From positions 434,001 to 498,000 of the forward strand of contig CAYWWY010000001.1 of assembly GCA_964462525.1 (NCBI GenBank): a stretch of 64,000 bases of DNA. The letters run 5' to 3'. The notes under the pieces were generated by a model that did no database searches, was not told where the DNA came from, and worked only from the letters and a program-made list of their open reading frames with translations. Below, piece after piece: positions 8,166 through 16,293 of the stretch; the first letter of the stretch is position 1, and the number at the start of each line of letters is the position of its first letter. The translations under genes and the position numbers were made by a program. The stretch comes from CAYWWY01 sp964462525. GTDB lineage: Bacteria > Thermotogota > Thermotogae > MWEM01.

Positions 8166-8264
8166 TTAAAATCCTTTTGTTATTGTCCATATTTTGGAAA
8201 ATTCTTCGCATCTTTTTCCTTCCAAATCATACTTCATAAATGCATTCGTCTTCTTTACTTGCAT
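8166..8264 (-). CDS. Candidate 32-residue small protein
   Basis: A short ORF on the transcript expected from the consensus promoter at 8495-8523. Its ATG at 8264 (a second ATG sits at 8267) has AAGGAG six bases upstream. The peptide is basic with one Cys (centre FMKYDLEGKRCEEFS) and has no membrane segment or recognised family. The stop is at 8166, followed by the inverted repeat at 8085-8146. It overlaps a 75-residue ORF in another frame (8227-8454), and only one of the two readings may be real. Support is the ribosome site and position alone. Confidence 0.4.
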   Translation of the reverse strand: MQVKKTNAFMKYDLEGKRCEEFSKIWTITKGF

Positions 8265-8454
8265 CATTGATCTCCTTCCTTTTTCCACCGCATTCTTGAC
8301 AGGTTAATAGTAACGTACGCCCTTCATCAGCTGAATCATGTGTTCTTCCTTTTGCTGATATAGGCTTCTCATCATCGCTGATCCACATTTTTCGTTTTTC
8401 CTCATCCCAATCGCCTCCTTCCGTATTCGCCTTTTCTTTTTGTTGATTCGTCAA
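8227..8454 (-). CDS. Alternative 75-residue ORF, CxxC-containing, uncertain
   Basis: A TTG-initiated frame on the same strand. The product is very hydrophilic and acidic with TCQECGG and a later Cys near the end, suggestive of a small metal-binding peptide. The TTG has no convincing ribosome site. An internal ATG at 8388 has only a partial AGGA upstream. Because two other frames of the same region carry good ribosome sites, this is offered as the competing reading. I do not recognise a family. Confidence 0.3.
   Translation of the reverse strand: MTNQQKEKANTEGGDWDEEKRKMWISDDEKPISAKGRTHDSADEGRTLLLTCQECGGKRKEINDASKEDECIYEV
8304..8405 (-). CDS. Candidate 33-residue small protein
   Basis: A short ORF starting with ATG at 8405. 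It is preceded by a full AAGGAGG at 8420-8414 with eight-base spacing, the strongest ribosome site on this transcript. The peptide is basic and Met-rich (MRKNEKCGSAMMRSLYQQ then KEEHMIQLMKG), with no recognisable family. It is the first well-supported start downstream of the promoter at 8495-8523. It overlaps the 75-residue ORF at 8227-8454 in another frame. Confidence 0.4.
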   Translation of the reverse strand: MRKNEKCGSAMMRSLYQQKEEHMIQLMKGVRYY

Positions 8455-8494
8455 TGGTTGTCATCAGAACTGAATATTCTTTGAACGTGATCAT

Positions 8495-8523
8495 ATTATA
8501 TCACAGAAAATCATAATTGTCAA
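8495..8523 (-). promoter_or_regulatory. Perfect consensus sigma-70 promoter for a short transcript
   Basis: The minus strand carries TTGACA (8523-8518), a 17-base spacer and TATAAT (8500-8495), with no deviation from the housekeeping consensus. Transcription should begin near 8488 and run left through the small ORFs at 8166-8454. Confidence 0.8.
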
Positions 8524-8574
8524 GTCCAAGCTTAAAATATTTTATTTGTACTTTCAGATCCGGACTAAAAGGGT

Positions 8575-8580
8575 TATAAT
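8575..8580 (+). promoter_or_regulatory. -10 element upstream of the MATE gene
   Basis: A TATAAT lies at 8575-8580. The region 17-18 bases upstream (CTTTCA at 8551-8556) is a poor -35 match. It is one of two candidate promoters for the MATE exporter. Confidence 0.4.
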
Positions 8581-8720
8581 ACTTCCTGATCTGAAGATAT
8601 TTTAGATTTTGGTTTGCTTTTCTCGAGATTGGGGGCATTTTCCGCCGCAGAAGCAACCTACCCCAATAAGTATTTAGGATACCGTACGTTTTTTGTTACC
8701 CAAAAGTCCATCTTTTGTTC

Positions 8721-8749
8721 TTGCAAGAAAGGAGAAAAGCGAGTACAAT
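8721..8749 (+). promoter_or_regulatory. Candidate promoter immediately before the MATE start codon
   Basis: TTGCAA (8721-8726) and TACAAT (8744-8749) are 17 bases apart. The expected transcription start near 8756 would give an almost leaderless mRNA for the ATG at 8758. An AAAGGAG at 8728-8734 lies inside the spacer and is too far (24 bases) from that ATG to serve it. Confidence 0.45.
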
Positions 8750-8757
8750 CGACACAT

Positions 8758-10158
8758 ATGAAATGGAAATATTCACTCACACACTCCTACCTTACCCCGC
8801 ACCAAGTACAACATATACGAAAAGAACTAATGATTCTCGCCATACCTGCCATGGGAGAAAATATGCTCCAAATGATTCTGGGGGTAGTTGATACTGCCTT
8901 TTTGGGTCGGCTTCATTGGACTGCGATGACAGCAGCAGGAATGGCAAATCAAATCCTCTTCATCTTTCAGGCATTCTTCATGGCTATTGTTATCGGCAGT
9001 TCGGTTTTAGTTGCGAATGCGTACGGTCAAAAAGACCCGCGTTCAGTTTCTATAACTTGCTGGAACGGCTTCTATCTTGCGGTGTTTTTGGGTATCATCA
9101 TGACAAGCTTTGGATTTGGAGCGAAAGGATTGATGATCTTTTTTCCGGGGGCGACGGAAGATTTGGTCCGTTTAGCCAGCCAGTATCTTCAAATCATGCT
9201 CTATGGCGGAATCGGAATGGTACTGATGCTTTTTCTTGGAGGATTGTTGCGTGGGGTAGGGGATACAAAAACTCCGATGATCGTTGTTGGCATTTCAAAT
9301 GGAATCAATATTTTACTGGATTACGCTCTGATCTTTGGTAAAATGGGTTTCCCTGAAATGGGGGTAGAAGGAGCGGCTCTTGCTACTGTTCTTTCGCGTC
9401 TGTTTGGAACGGTAGTGCTCCTTTGGGTGTGTTTTCAAACCCCGAAACTGCAAATTCGAGTTCCTGATACCTGGAAGCTTTCCTTCCGAAGAATGAAGGG
9501 GATGCTGATCATCGGATTGCCCACAGCTATTGAAAACCTTATTTTTACCATCGGAATGCTCGTATTTACCAATATCCTTTTTATCGCTGGCCCGATTGCA
9601 TACGCTGCCCATCGGGTAGGAATCAGCATTGAATCTTTGGCATTCATGCCAGGATGGGGAGTATCGGTTGGAATAACGACTCTTGTTGGACATTACAATG
9701 GTCGGGGAGACCTTCAAAGCGTTGGGGGCATCGTTCGGCAAGGTTGGAAGCTTGCTGTCTATTTTCAAGTTGCGATGGGGATCTTCGTTTTCGCATTTCC
9801 GAAGCTGCTGATTGGCATGTTCTCAAATGACCCAATCATCCTTTCTGAAGCAGAATTGCCGATTCGAATTATTGGAATGATCCAATTTTTCTTAGCGACT
9901 GATTTTGCGATGACAGGAGCACTTCGAGGTGTTGGAGATACAAGAACACCCATGCTTGTAACAATTCTGGCCATCTGGGGGATTCGGATTCCTTTGGGGT
10001 TTGTTCTTGTTCGATTTGCTGGTTTGGGCCTCTTGGGAGCTTGGATCGGAATGATGGTGGACATGGTTGTTCGATCGATTATTAAGACGCTCGTTTATCT
10101 TCGTGGAAATTGGGAGAAAACCGCTTCTAAAACCCGACTATCTTCAAGAGATTCGTAA
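8758..10158 (+). CDS. MATE-family multidrug/cation antiporter
   Basis: A 466-residue inner-membrane protein with about 12 hydrophobic segments in two pseudo-symmetric halves. Hallmarks of the MATE family (NorM/DinF) are visible: an N-half start with ELMILAIPAMGENMLQMILGVVDTAFLGRL, the repeated 'LRGVGDTKTPM' and 'LRGVGDTRTPM' segments (one per half) and an 'AHRVGISIESLAFMPGWGVSVG' stretch. The family exports drugs, toxins or metabolites in exchange for Na+ or H+. A longer frame from TTG 8614 adds an unlikely polar/Cys-rich extension, so ATG 8758 is preferred: its length is typical of the family and its N-terminus is about 20 polar residues before helix 1. Convergent with copA, 16 bases apart. 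The substrate cannot be told from sequence. Confidence 0.9.
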   Translation: MKWKYSLTHSYLTPHQVQHIRKELMILAIPAMGENMLQMILGVVDTAFLGRLHWTAMTAAGMANQILFIFQAFFMAIVIGSSVLVANAYGQKDPRSVSITCWNGFYLAVFLGIIMTSFGFGAKGLMIFFPGATEDLVRLASQYLQIMLYGGIGMVLMLFLGGLLRGVGDTKTPMIVVGISNGINILLDYALIFGKMGFPEMGVEGAALATVLSRLFGTVVLLWVCFQTPKLQIRVPDTWKLSFRRMKGMLIIGLPTAIENLIFTIGMLVFTNILFIAGPIAYAAHRVGISIESLAFMPGWGVSVGITTLVGHYNGRGDLQSVGGIVRQGWKLAVYFQVAMGIFVFAFPKLLIGMFSNDPIILSEAELPIRIIGMIQFFLATDFAMTGALRGVGDTRTPMLVTILAIWGIRIPLGFVLVRFAGLGLLGAWIGMMVDMVVRSIIKTLVYLRGNWEKTASKTRLSSRDS

Positions 10159-10174
10159 TTGCATGAATCGGTGC

Positions 10175-12409
10175 TCATGGGCGGATCCGCAAGGAGTTTA
10201 GAACAACGGATATGGAACTGATTGCCATGGCGATTTCAGCAATCGCAGGGTGCAGCAATCCCATCATGGCCGCTGGAATCGCGAGAATATTATAAAGAAA
10301 AGCCAAGAAAAGATTTTGGCGGATCGTGGAGAATGTTGTTTTAGAAATAGAAATCGTTGTGATTATATTCGAGAGCCCTTCCCGCAGAATAACGATATCG
10401 GCGCTTTCAATCGCCAAATCAGTTCCCGATCCCATAGCAACGCCAACATCAGCGCCTCGTAGTGCGGCCGCGTCATTTAATCCATCACCAACCATCATCA
10501 CCTTTTTCCCCAACGTTTGATATTTCTGTACAATGTCCAGTTTTTGTGATGGAAGAACTTCTCCGTGATAATCTTCTATTCCGAGTTGCTGCGCAACACC
10601 AGATACAACCTGCCTGCGATCCCCCGAAACAATGACAGGGATGATCCCTTTTTCTTTCATTTGGGCAACAGCAGATGCTGTATCTTCACGAATAGGGTCA
10701 TATATCCAAAAATCCCCGATCGGGTTTCGATCGATACGAAATTGAACCTGCGATTGGTGTGATTTTTCCGAATCATCCGTTTTTCTTTGGGGGTTTTCTT
10801 CTAATGGGAGGGGTCTTCCAATCTCATACATGTGTACTCCATCCTGAGCAGCAATTCCTTGCCCCGGTATCTCCTCAATAACGAATGGTTCATCCATGTG
10901 ATTGTTCAGGGGATATATTCGATCTGGTTCTCCGTCTTTCAAACCGGATTCGGACTGCATCTCTCGATTCGTATAAGCCGTGATGGCTTTTCCCAACGGA
11001 TGATTGGATTGAGATTCAATCGCATGAATTATGGCAAACCATCTTTTCGGTACCGTACAATCCACAACTTCCGGGCGTCCTTGAGTCAGGGTACCCGTTT
11101 TATCCAAAAGAATGTATCCAATGGATCGGCTGGTTTGAATCGCTTCTCCGTTTTTGATCAGCAACCCTTTAGTAGCCGCCACCATTGTGCCCCTGATCAG
11201 AGCCATCGGTGTAGCCAAACCGAGAGCGCACGGACATGCAATGACCAAGGTTGAAACCAAAGAAAAGACAGCAAATGAGAGTCGATCCATATCTCCTGGA
11301 ATCCAAGGAACGTTTTGTTGAATCTGAAGGATATATGAATCCAATCTTTCATATGAAGCATACCAAATCAACCCGCTTACAACAGCGAGAAAAATAATCG
11401 CCGGTACAAACCAGAAAGTAATCCGGTCCGCAAGGGCTTGGATCGGGACTTTCGTCCCTTGCGCTTGACGGATCAATTCAATCATTTGCGCCATAAAGGT
11501 TTCATCGCCCGTCTTTGTAACGCGAACCTGAATTGGACGATTGAGAAGAATGGATCCTCCAATTACACTGTCTCCTGCTCCACGAAAAACAGGAGCTGAT
11601 TCCCCACTAATCATCGACTCGTCAATCCCAGCTGAACCACTAAGGATGATTCCATCTGTCGGGATTTTTTCGCCTACCAATATTTCCATGATCATATCTC
11701 TCTTCACTGCCTCGATTGGAACTTGAACCCGGTTTTTTTCAACCAGAATCCGAGCTTCTTTTGGCTGTTGATCAATCAAAGCCCGAATTTCTCTCGCAGC
11801 GCGGTCACGTAAATAAGATTCAATGAACCGCCCGAGAATATGCAATGTCATAATCATGGCTCCGATTGTTGAGAAAGAAGAGATAGGAAACCCGATCAGA
11901 TGCATCAATCCTGTACCCCAAGAAACTGTTGAACCGAGAAATATGAGAGAGTCCATATTAGTATGCCCATGGATTAAAGCAATCCATGCGCCTCTGATCG
12001 TTTTCTTTCCTAGATAGAAGATCACAAATCCACCCAGGAAGATTTCCATCCAAGCAAAAAAAGGCACATGTATCCCAATCATATGAAAGATCATAAGAAT
12101 CGATAGAGGAACAGTCACAATCAGAGCAAATACCATCCGCCTTTTCATACTGCGATACCCTGATAGATCCCCTTCTTTTGCCTCTGAAAAAGATAAATCG
12201 TAACCAACTTTCTGAACAATCTCTCGAATCTCTTCTTGTGATATGGAAGGATCTACCTCGACAAATCCGGTTTCGGTTGCCAAATTCACACTAACAAAAA
12301 GGATTCGATCATCTTTTTGTAGTGCTTTTTCTACAGTTCGAACGCAATTTACGCAAGTCATCCCTAAAACCCGAAATCGGATTCTCTGTTTCATGTTTTC
12401 TTCGCTCAT
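10175..12409 (-). CDS. copA: Copper-exporting P1B-type ATPase
   Basis: About 744 residues. Positions here are counted from the upstream TTG at 12430. One N-terminal heavy-metal domain with GMTCVNCV (Cys 26, 29) precedes the membrane part. The CPC transport motif (ACPCALGLATP) is near 399-401, the phosphorylation site DKTGT at 443-447, the HP motif SNHPLGKA near 477 and the hinge GDGLND at 648-653. The last helix carries MAISSISVVLNSLR, and FLYN precedes it. The YN plus MxxSS pair is characteristic of Cu(I) ATPases. A charged stretch at about 490-560 enlarges the nucleotide domain. The TTG start overlaps the permease gene and lacks a good ribosome site, so ATG 12409 is preferred, and ATG 12394 is also possible. 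It follows the sugar ABC permease directly on the same strand. Confidence 0.92.
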   Translation of the reverse strand: MSEENMKQRIRFRVLGMTCVNCVRTVEKALQKDDRILFVSVNLATETGFVEVDPSISQEEIREIVQKVGYDLSFSEAKEGDLSGYRSMKRRMVFALIVTVPLSILMIFHMIGIHVPFFAWMEIFLGGFVIFYLGKKTIRGAWIALIHGHTNMDSLIFLGSTVSWGTGLMHLIGFPISSFSTIGAMIMTLHILGRFIESYLRDRAAREIRALIDQQPKEARILVEKNRVQVPIEAVKRDMIMEILVGEKIPTDGIILSGSAGIDESMISGESAPVFRGAGDSVIGGSILLNRPIQVRVTKTGDETFMAQMIELIRQAQGTKVPIQALADRITFWFVPAIIFLAVVSGLIWYASYERLDSYILQIQQNVPWIPGDMDRLSFAVFSLVSTLVIACPCALGLATPMALIRGTMVAATKGLLIKNGEAIQTSRSIGYILLDKTGTLTQGRPEVVDCTVPKRWFAIIHAIESQSNHPLGKAITAYTNREMQSESGLKDGEPDRIYPLNNHMDEPFVIEEIPGQGIAAQDGVHMYEIGRPLPLEENPQRKTDDSEKSHQSQVQFRIDRNPIGDFWIYDPIREDTASAVAQMKEKGIIPVIVSGDRRQVVSGVAQQLGIEDYHGEVLPSQKLDIVQKYQTLGKKVMMVGDGLNDAAALRGADVGVAMGSGTDLAIESADIVILREGLSNIITTISISKTTFSTIRQNLFLAFLYNILAIPAAMMGLLHPAIAEIAMAISSISVVLNSLRIRP

Positions 12410-12413
12410 TCGA

Positions 12414-13247
12414 TTACTTGATCGCTCCAATCGTAATCCCTTTTAGGAAATATCGAGAAAAGGCAAAAAACACGACAATCATTGGAATTGCAGCGAATGC
12501 CGCCCCGGCCATCAGCAATGAGTGTTGAAGCGGCACTTCTTCTTGCAATCGCGCCAACCCAGCCTGGAGAGTCATCATATTGGGTGTGTTTGTTACGATC
12601 AAAGGCCATAGGAAATCATTCCATTCTCCAACAAAAGTGAATATCCCCAATACCGCCAATGCGGGTTTTGTCATCGGAAGAATGATTGAGAAGAAGGTGC
12701 GCACTTCTGAAGCTCCATCAATTCTTGCCGCTTCAATAACTTCGGAAGGAAGCGTAATCATAAATTGTCGCATCAAAAAAACGCCAAATGGAGTAGCTAT
12801 GCTTGGTAGTATGAGTGCTTGATAGGTATTGATCATTCCAAATTCTGAAATGAGAATATACAGCGGTACTAAGGTCACTTGCTTGGGGATCATCATAGAA
12901 GATATATACATCCCAAACAGGAAGTTTTTTCCAGGAAACTGTTTTTTTGCCAGAGAATACCCTGCCATAGCGCAAAACAATAGCTGAACAATGGTTACTG
13001 TTCCTGCAACAATACCGCTATTCAGAGTCCACCGCCATATTGTGGGTCTTTGAAAAAGGGAGGCAAAGTTTTGGATGGTTGGGTTGGTTGGAAAAAGCTC
13101 CGGCGGGAACCGGAGGGTTAAAGCGGGTGGTTTTATTGCGGTGATCACCATCCAATACAGAGGGATGAACGCAAGCAACCCCAAAAAAGCAACAATACTA
13201 AAAGCGATTACTCTTTTTGTCATGTCTTTACGATTCAACCGCATCAT
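12414..13247 (-). CDS. Carbohydrate ABC transporter permease (MalG/CUT1 type)
   Basis: A 277-residue inner-membrane protein with about six helices and the EAA loop as EVIEAARIDGASEVRTFFSI, the docking site for the ABC ATPase. The N-terminus and spacing match MalG-like permeases of the CUT1 family, which move oligosaccharides. The ATG at 13247 is preceded by AAGGTGG and lies 13 bases after the stop of the partner permease. No ABC ATPase gene is adjacent, as is common in systems sharing one MsmK/MalK-type ATPase. The sugar is unknown. The last bases lead directly into copA. Confidence 0.9.
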   Translation of the reverse strand: MMRLNRKDMTKRVIAFSIVAFLGLLAFIPLYWMVITAIKPPALTLRFPPELFPTNPTIQNFASLFQRPTIWRWTLNSGIVAGTVTIVQLLFCAMAGYSLAKKQFPGKNFLFGMYISSMMIPKQVTLVPLYILISEFGMINTYQALILPSIATPFGVFLMRQFMITLPSEVIEAARIDGASEVRTFFSIILPMTKPALAVLGIFTFVGEWNDFLWPLIVTNTPNMMTLQAGLARLQEEVPLQHSLLMAGAAFAAIPMIVVFFAFSRYFLKGITIGAIK

Positions 13248-13260
13248 ATGTGCACCACCT

Positions 13261-14145
13261 TCAATATTCGACGTTGGAACCCAACCACTTGAACTGAACA
13301 ATCCCGAGAATCACCAAAATCCCAAACATAACCATAGACATTGCAGAAGCAAGTCCTAAATCATAGAACTGAAAAGCGGTTCGGTAGATTAGATATCCAA
13401 TCGTAACAGTTGAAAACTCAGGTCCGCCTTTGGTCATGATGTATATGTTGGAGAAGGTTTGAAAGTTAGCGATCGTTCCCATGACCAAGGCATACAAAAT
13501 GGTTGGCTTGAGCAAAGGAATTGTAATTTTTGTAAATACTTTCCACGAATTGGCTCCTTCCAGTTTTGCGGCTTCAAAGTAGTACTCAGGGATCGAAGCC
13601 ATAGCGGCGGAAAGGAGGACGATCGTTGAACCGCCTCCCATAATCACCTGCATGATGATCAGGGAAGGCATAGCTGTCAGCTGGTTTCCCAACCATGCCA
13701 CCGGTTCCATACCCAAACTCCGAACAGCATAGTTCAGCAATCCATATTGCGGATTGAACACCCATAACCATATCATGGAAATAATCACGGACGAAGTAAC
13801 ATTTGGAAGATAAAAAATCGCTTTAAAGAAGGTTCGGATTGAGTTCCGAAAAGGGTAAATCAACACAGTCACCAAAAGGGCCTTTCCCAACCATAAAGGA
13901 ACTACTCCAAATGTATAGAGAAAGGTATTTCCTAACGCCTTCGTAAAGAGCCAATCAGAAAACAGATATTGGTAATTCTCAAATCCCACAAAGGTTTGGG
14001 AGAACACATTATAGTCAAAAAGGCTCAAATACGCGCCCCAGGCGACTGGGATTAGGAAAAATGTTGCAAACAAGGAAATATGAGGCAGGAGAAACAAATA
14101 CCCCCACCTTGTCTTCCAAACGGTTTTCCAGACACCCAAATCCAT
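13261..14145 (-). CDS. Carbohydrate ABC transporter permease (MalF/CUT1 type)
   Basis: A 294-residue inner-membrane protein with about six helices. It starts with GYLFLLPHISLFATFFLIPV, typical of MalF/UgpA-like subunits, and has an EAA loop as YYFEAAKLEGANSWKVFTKI near residue 200. It pairs with the permease at 12414-13247. The ribosome site GGGAGGG touches the ATG at 14145. A TTG two codons on (14139) has the better seven-base spacing and may be the true start. The hairpin at 14195-14230 separates it from the binding-protein gene and probably lowers its expression relative to that gene. Confidence 0.9.
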   Translation of the reverse strand: MDLGVWKTVWKTRWGYLFLLPHISLFATFFLIPVAWGAYLSLFDYNVFSQTFVGFENYQYLFSDWLFTKALGNTFLYTFGVVPLWLGKALLVTVLIYPFRNSIRTFFKAIFYLPNVTSSVIISMIWLWVFNPQYGLLNYAVRSLGMEPVAWLGNQLTAMPSLIIMQVIMGGGSTIVLLSAAMASIPEYYFEAAKLEGANSWKVFTKITIPLLKPTILYALVMGTIANFQTFSNIYIMTKGGPEFSTVTIGYLIYRTAFQFYDLGLASAMSMVMFGILVILGIVQFKWLGSNVEY

Positions 14146-14194
14146 CCCTCCCTGATCGTTTCTAGACGATTATGCTTGATCCACTGAACAGAAA

Positions 14195-14235
14195 AACTTG
14201 CTGCAGTAGAAAATCCTACTACAGCAAGTTTTTTT
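14195..14235 (-). terminator. Hairpin between binding-protein and permease genes (attenuating terminator)
   Basis: Arms AACTTGCTGCAGTAG (14195-14209) and CTACTACAGCAAGTT (14216-14230) pair in 14 of 15 positions around a six-base loop. A run of T follows on both strands (GTTTTTC on the minus strand). Transcription of the binding-protein gene runs into it, so the downstream permeases are probably expressed by partial read-through. Confidence 0.75.
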
Positions 14236-14242
14236 AATCCAT

Positions 14243-15592
14243 TTACCGAAGGCGCTGGATAATCCGATTGGCCTCGTTTACAAAATCATCCAAAGCTCTT
14301 TGAGGTGACTTAGTTCCTGAAAAAGCACCTTCCAATGCAGCAATAAAGTGATCATTAATCTGGCTCCATGGAAATTCTTGAGATCCAAAGAACGGTCTTC
14401 CATAATGAGCCATAATATCGCTGAACCTCTGGACTTGTACGTTCATATAAGGATCGTCCAAGTAGAGCGTTTGATTGACGGAATCTCGAGCTGTTACATA
14501 TTGTAAAGTCTCAAGCAAAGCAAGGTTCTCCTGATTGGTGAGAAAACGAATGAACTCAAACACCATATCCCGTTTGGCTTGATCGGGCTGACGGAAGATG
14601 ATAAACCCGCTTCCTGTAGTGTAGGCTACTGCTTCTCGTCCTTCCACATGCGGGAAAGGAGCGACAACAGGGAAAAACTCTTCGGAAATCCGCCCTTCTT
14701 TCAGATAGCGGTCGATCCGTCCGATTTCGTATGGACCGCCAAATCCAATACTGGTGTTATGCGCATGGAAATTTCCGATGACGTCATAAATCCCCATAGC
14801 TTCTACCCCACGAGGCGCAACTCGATGAACATTGACCAAATCAATCAAGAACTGCAAACCAGCAACCGCCTCAGGTGTATTGAAGGTCACGACGGTTTCA
14901 TCCCCATTGGTCAGCTCTCCTCCGAATGCATAGATGAAGTTAAGCAGGTTATGGGTATCTTTCGCTCCAAAACTCAGCGCAAATCGATCGACGACCCCAT
15001 CTCCCGTTGAATCAAAGGTCAGCTTTTTACATATTTCAACGAATTCTTCCATGGTCCAACCTTCTTCTACGATTTTCCTCCAATCGATACCCGCTTCCTC
15101 GAAATGAGGTGTGTATAGAAGCATGGAAGTCCCCATTCCGTTTGTACCGAAGTTCCAAGGCCAGATGTAATAGTGGTCTCCAATCTTCCCTTCTTCAAGT
15201 ATGGCATCATAAAAGTCTTCCCAATCCTCCGCGGTCAAATATGGATCGATCATCTCAAGGAGACCGGCTCGTACCCAACGGCTATCCCACACAGGTCCTT
15301 TGAAAAAATCGGGCTGGGTTCTCGTGGCTATAGCCGCTGCCATTTTTTGAGAGTATTCTGCATTCCCTACCACAACATACTCAACCTTCACTCCGGGATT
15401 CAAGCGCATAAACTCTTCTGAAACCCACTTTGGATAATCTTCACTGGTTGGGGCTTGATCGGATGGGAATCCAGGTGGCGCAATCCTCCATGGATTAATC
15501 CACCATGTGATGGTGATGTTGGCAGAAACCAACGAAACCAGTGCCAAAGTCAACAGCGCAATGACCCAAAATGCCCTTGTTCCTTTTGCCAT
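14243..15592 (-). CDS. Carbohydrate ABC transporter solute-binding protein
   Basis: A 449-residue periplasmic protein of the family 1 extracellular solute-binding class (UgpB/MalE-like). The signal peptide FWVIALLTLALVSLVSA lacks a lipobox Cys, so the mature protein should be a soluble periplasmic protein, as in a diderm cell. The mature N-terminus ITITWWINPWRI and the later EGWTMEEFVEICKKLTFD and GGPYEIGRID segments fit the class. An aromatic-rich surface (YYIWPWNFGTNGMG) suggests stacking against sugar rings. The start at ATG 15592 has AAAGGAG eight bases upstream. The frame extends to 15625 without a better site. It is the first gene of the transporter set, before a hairpin and two permeases. 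The sugar is unknown. Confidence 0.9.
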   Translation of the reverse strand: MAKGTRAFWVIALLTLALVSLVSANITITWWINPWRIAPPGFPSDQAPTSEDYPKWVSEEFMRLNPGVKVEYVVVGNAEYSQKMAAAIATRTQPDFFKGPVWDSRWVRAGLLEMIDPYLTAEDWEDFYDAILEEGKIGDHYYIWPWNFGTNGMGTSMLLYTPHFEEAGIDWRKIVEEGWTMEEFVEICKKLTFDSTGDGVVDRFALSFGAKDTHNLLNFIYAFGGELTNGDETVVTFNTPEAVAGLQFLIDLVNVHRVAPRGVEAMGIYDVIGNFHAHNTSIGFGGPYEIGRIDRYLKEGRISEEFFPVVAPFPHVEGREAVAYTTGSGFIIFRQPDQAKRDMVFEFIRFLTNQENLALLETLQYVTARDSVNQTLYLDDPYMNVQVQRFSDIMAHYGRPFFGSQEFPWSQINDHFIAALEGAFSGTKSPQRALDDFVNEANRIIQRLR

Positions 15593-15624
15593 TTGTATCA
15601 CTCCTTTCATGAGGTGCCTTTTCA

Positions 15625-16224
15625 TTACAAGATTCCGGCTATTCGCAACTCTCTTTCGAGGGCCTTTGCTCCCTCGAACAAAATGGCATGGATTCCCAAT
15701 GCCTTAGCTGCAGAAACATTTGCTGATGTGTCATCAACAAAAACCGCCTCTTTGGTACTGTACCCTTCCTTTTCGAGAATATGGGAGAAAAAAGAAGAGT
15801 CGGGTTTTGAATGGTGGATCTGATGAGAAGCATACACAGCATCAAAAATAGCATAGTCTCCTTGTTGGATGTGCATATCATAATGGGGTTGGATGGTATT
15901 CGTTCCGGCAACGATTCGATATTTCTTCTTCATTTTTCCCGCGAGATGATAACTCTCTTGGATCCGATCTGTTTTAAAAAACCGTGTCCAAATGTCATTG
16001 GGTATCCTTTTTTTTGCGGATTTGGAGAGCCGGTCGATGTATTCATGCAATACAATAAGCCCTTTTTGCAGTTCATTGTCGCCTGCCTGGTGGGATAAGG
16101 AAAGGAAGCGCTCCTTCGGAATTTCCAAAAAATCAGCGATTTTTTGTGCGACAGCCGTGCCCGTACACATCACTCCCCCAACATCGAAGATGATCAGGTT
16201 TTCGCTTTTTGTCTGATTGCTCAT
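15625..16224 (-). CDS. HAD-superfamily (subfamily IA) phosphatase
   Basis: A 199-residue cytosolic HAD hydrolase. Motif I is IIFDVGGVMCTGT: the nucleophile Asp is present, while the second position is Gly (DxGGV), as in YihX-type sugar phosphatases. Motif III is KPDSSFF and motif IV VFVDDTSANVSAAKALG. A helical cap lies between about 20 and 90. YihX-like enzymes hydrolyse glucose 1-phosphate, so a sugar-phosphate role fits the adjacent carbohydrate transporter, but the substrate is not shown by the sequence. The ATG has AAAGGA eight bases upstream. The stop is 33 bases before the start of the binding-protein gene, so they probably share a transcript. Confidence 0.85.
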   Translation of the reverse strand: MSNQTKSENLIIFDVGGVMCTGTAVAQKIADFLEIPKERFLSLSHQAGDNELQKGLIVLHEYIDRLSKSAKKRIPNDIWTRFFKTDRIQESYHLAGKMKKKYRIVAGTNTIQPHYDMHIQQGDYAIFDAVYASHQIHHSKPDSSFFSHILEKEGYSTKEAVFVDDTSANVSAAKALGIHAILFEGAKALERELRIAGIL

Positions 16225-16293
16225 TTAGGCTTTCCTTTCAAGGGTTTTTATAAATCGAATCCGATTGTACCGTTGAGTAATGGTGCAAGGAGT

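Noticed and set aside
8614..8757. N-terminal extension of the MATE protein from TTG 8614
   Set aside because: No ribosome site, unusual polar and Cys-rich sequence before helix 1, and a promoter lies inside it.
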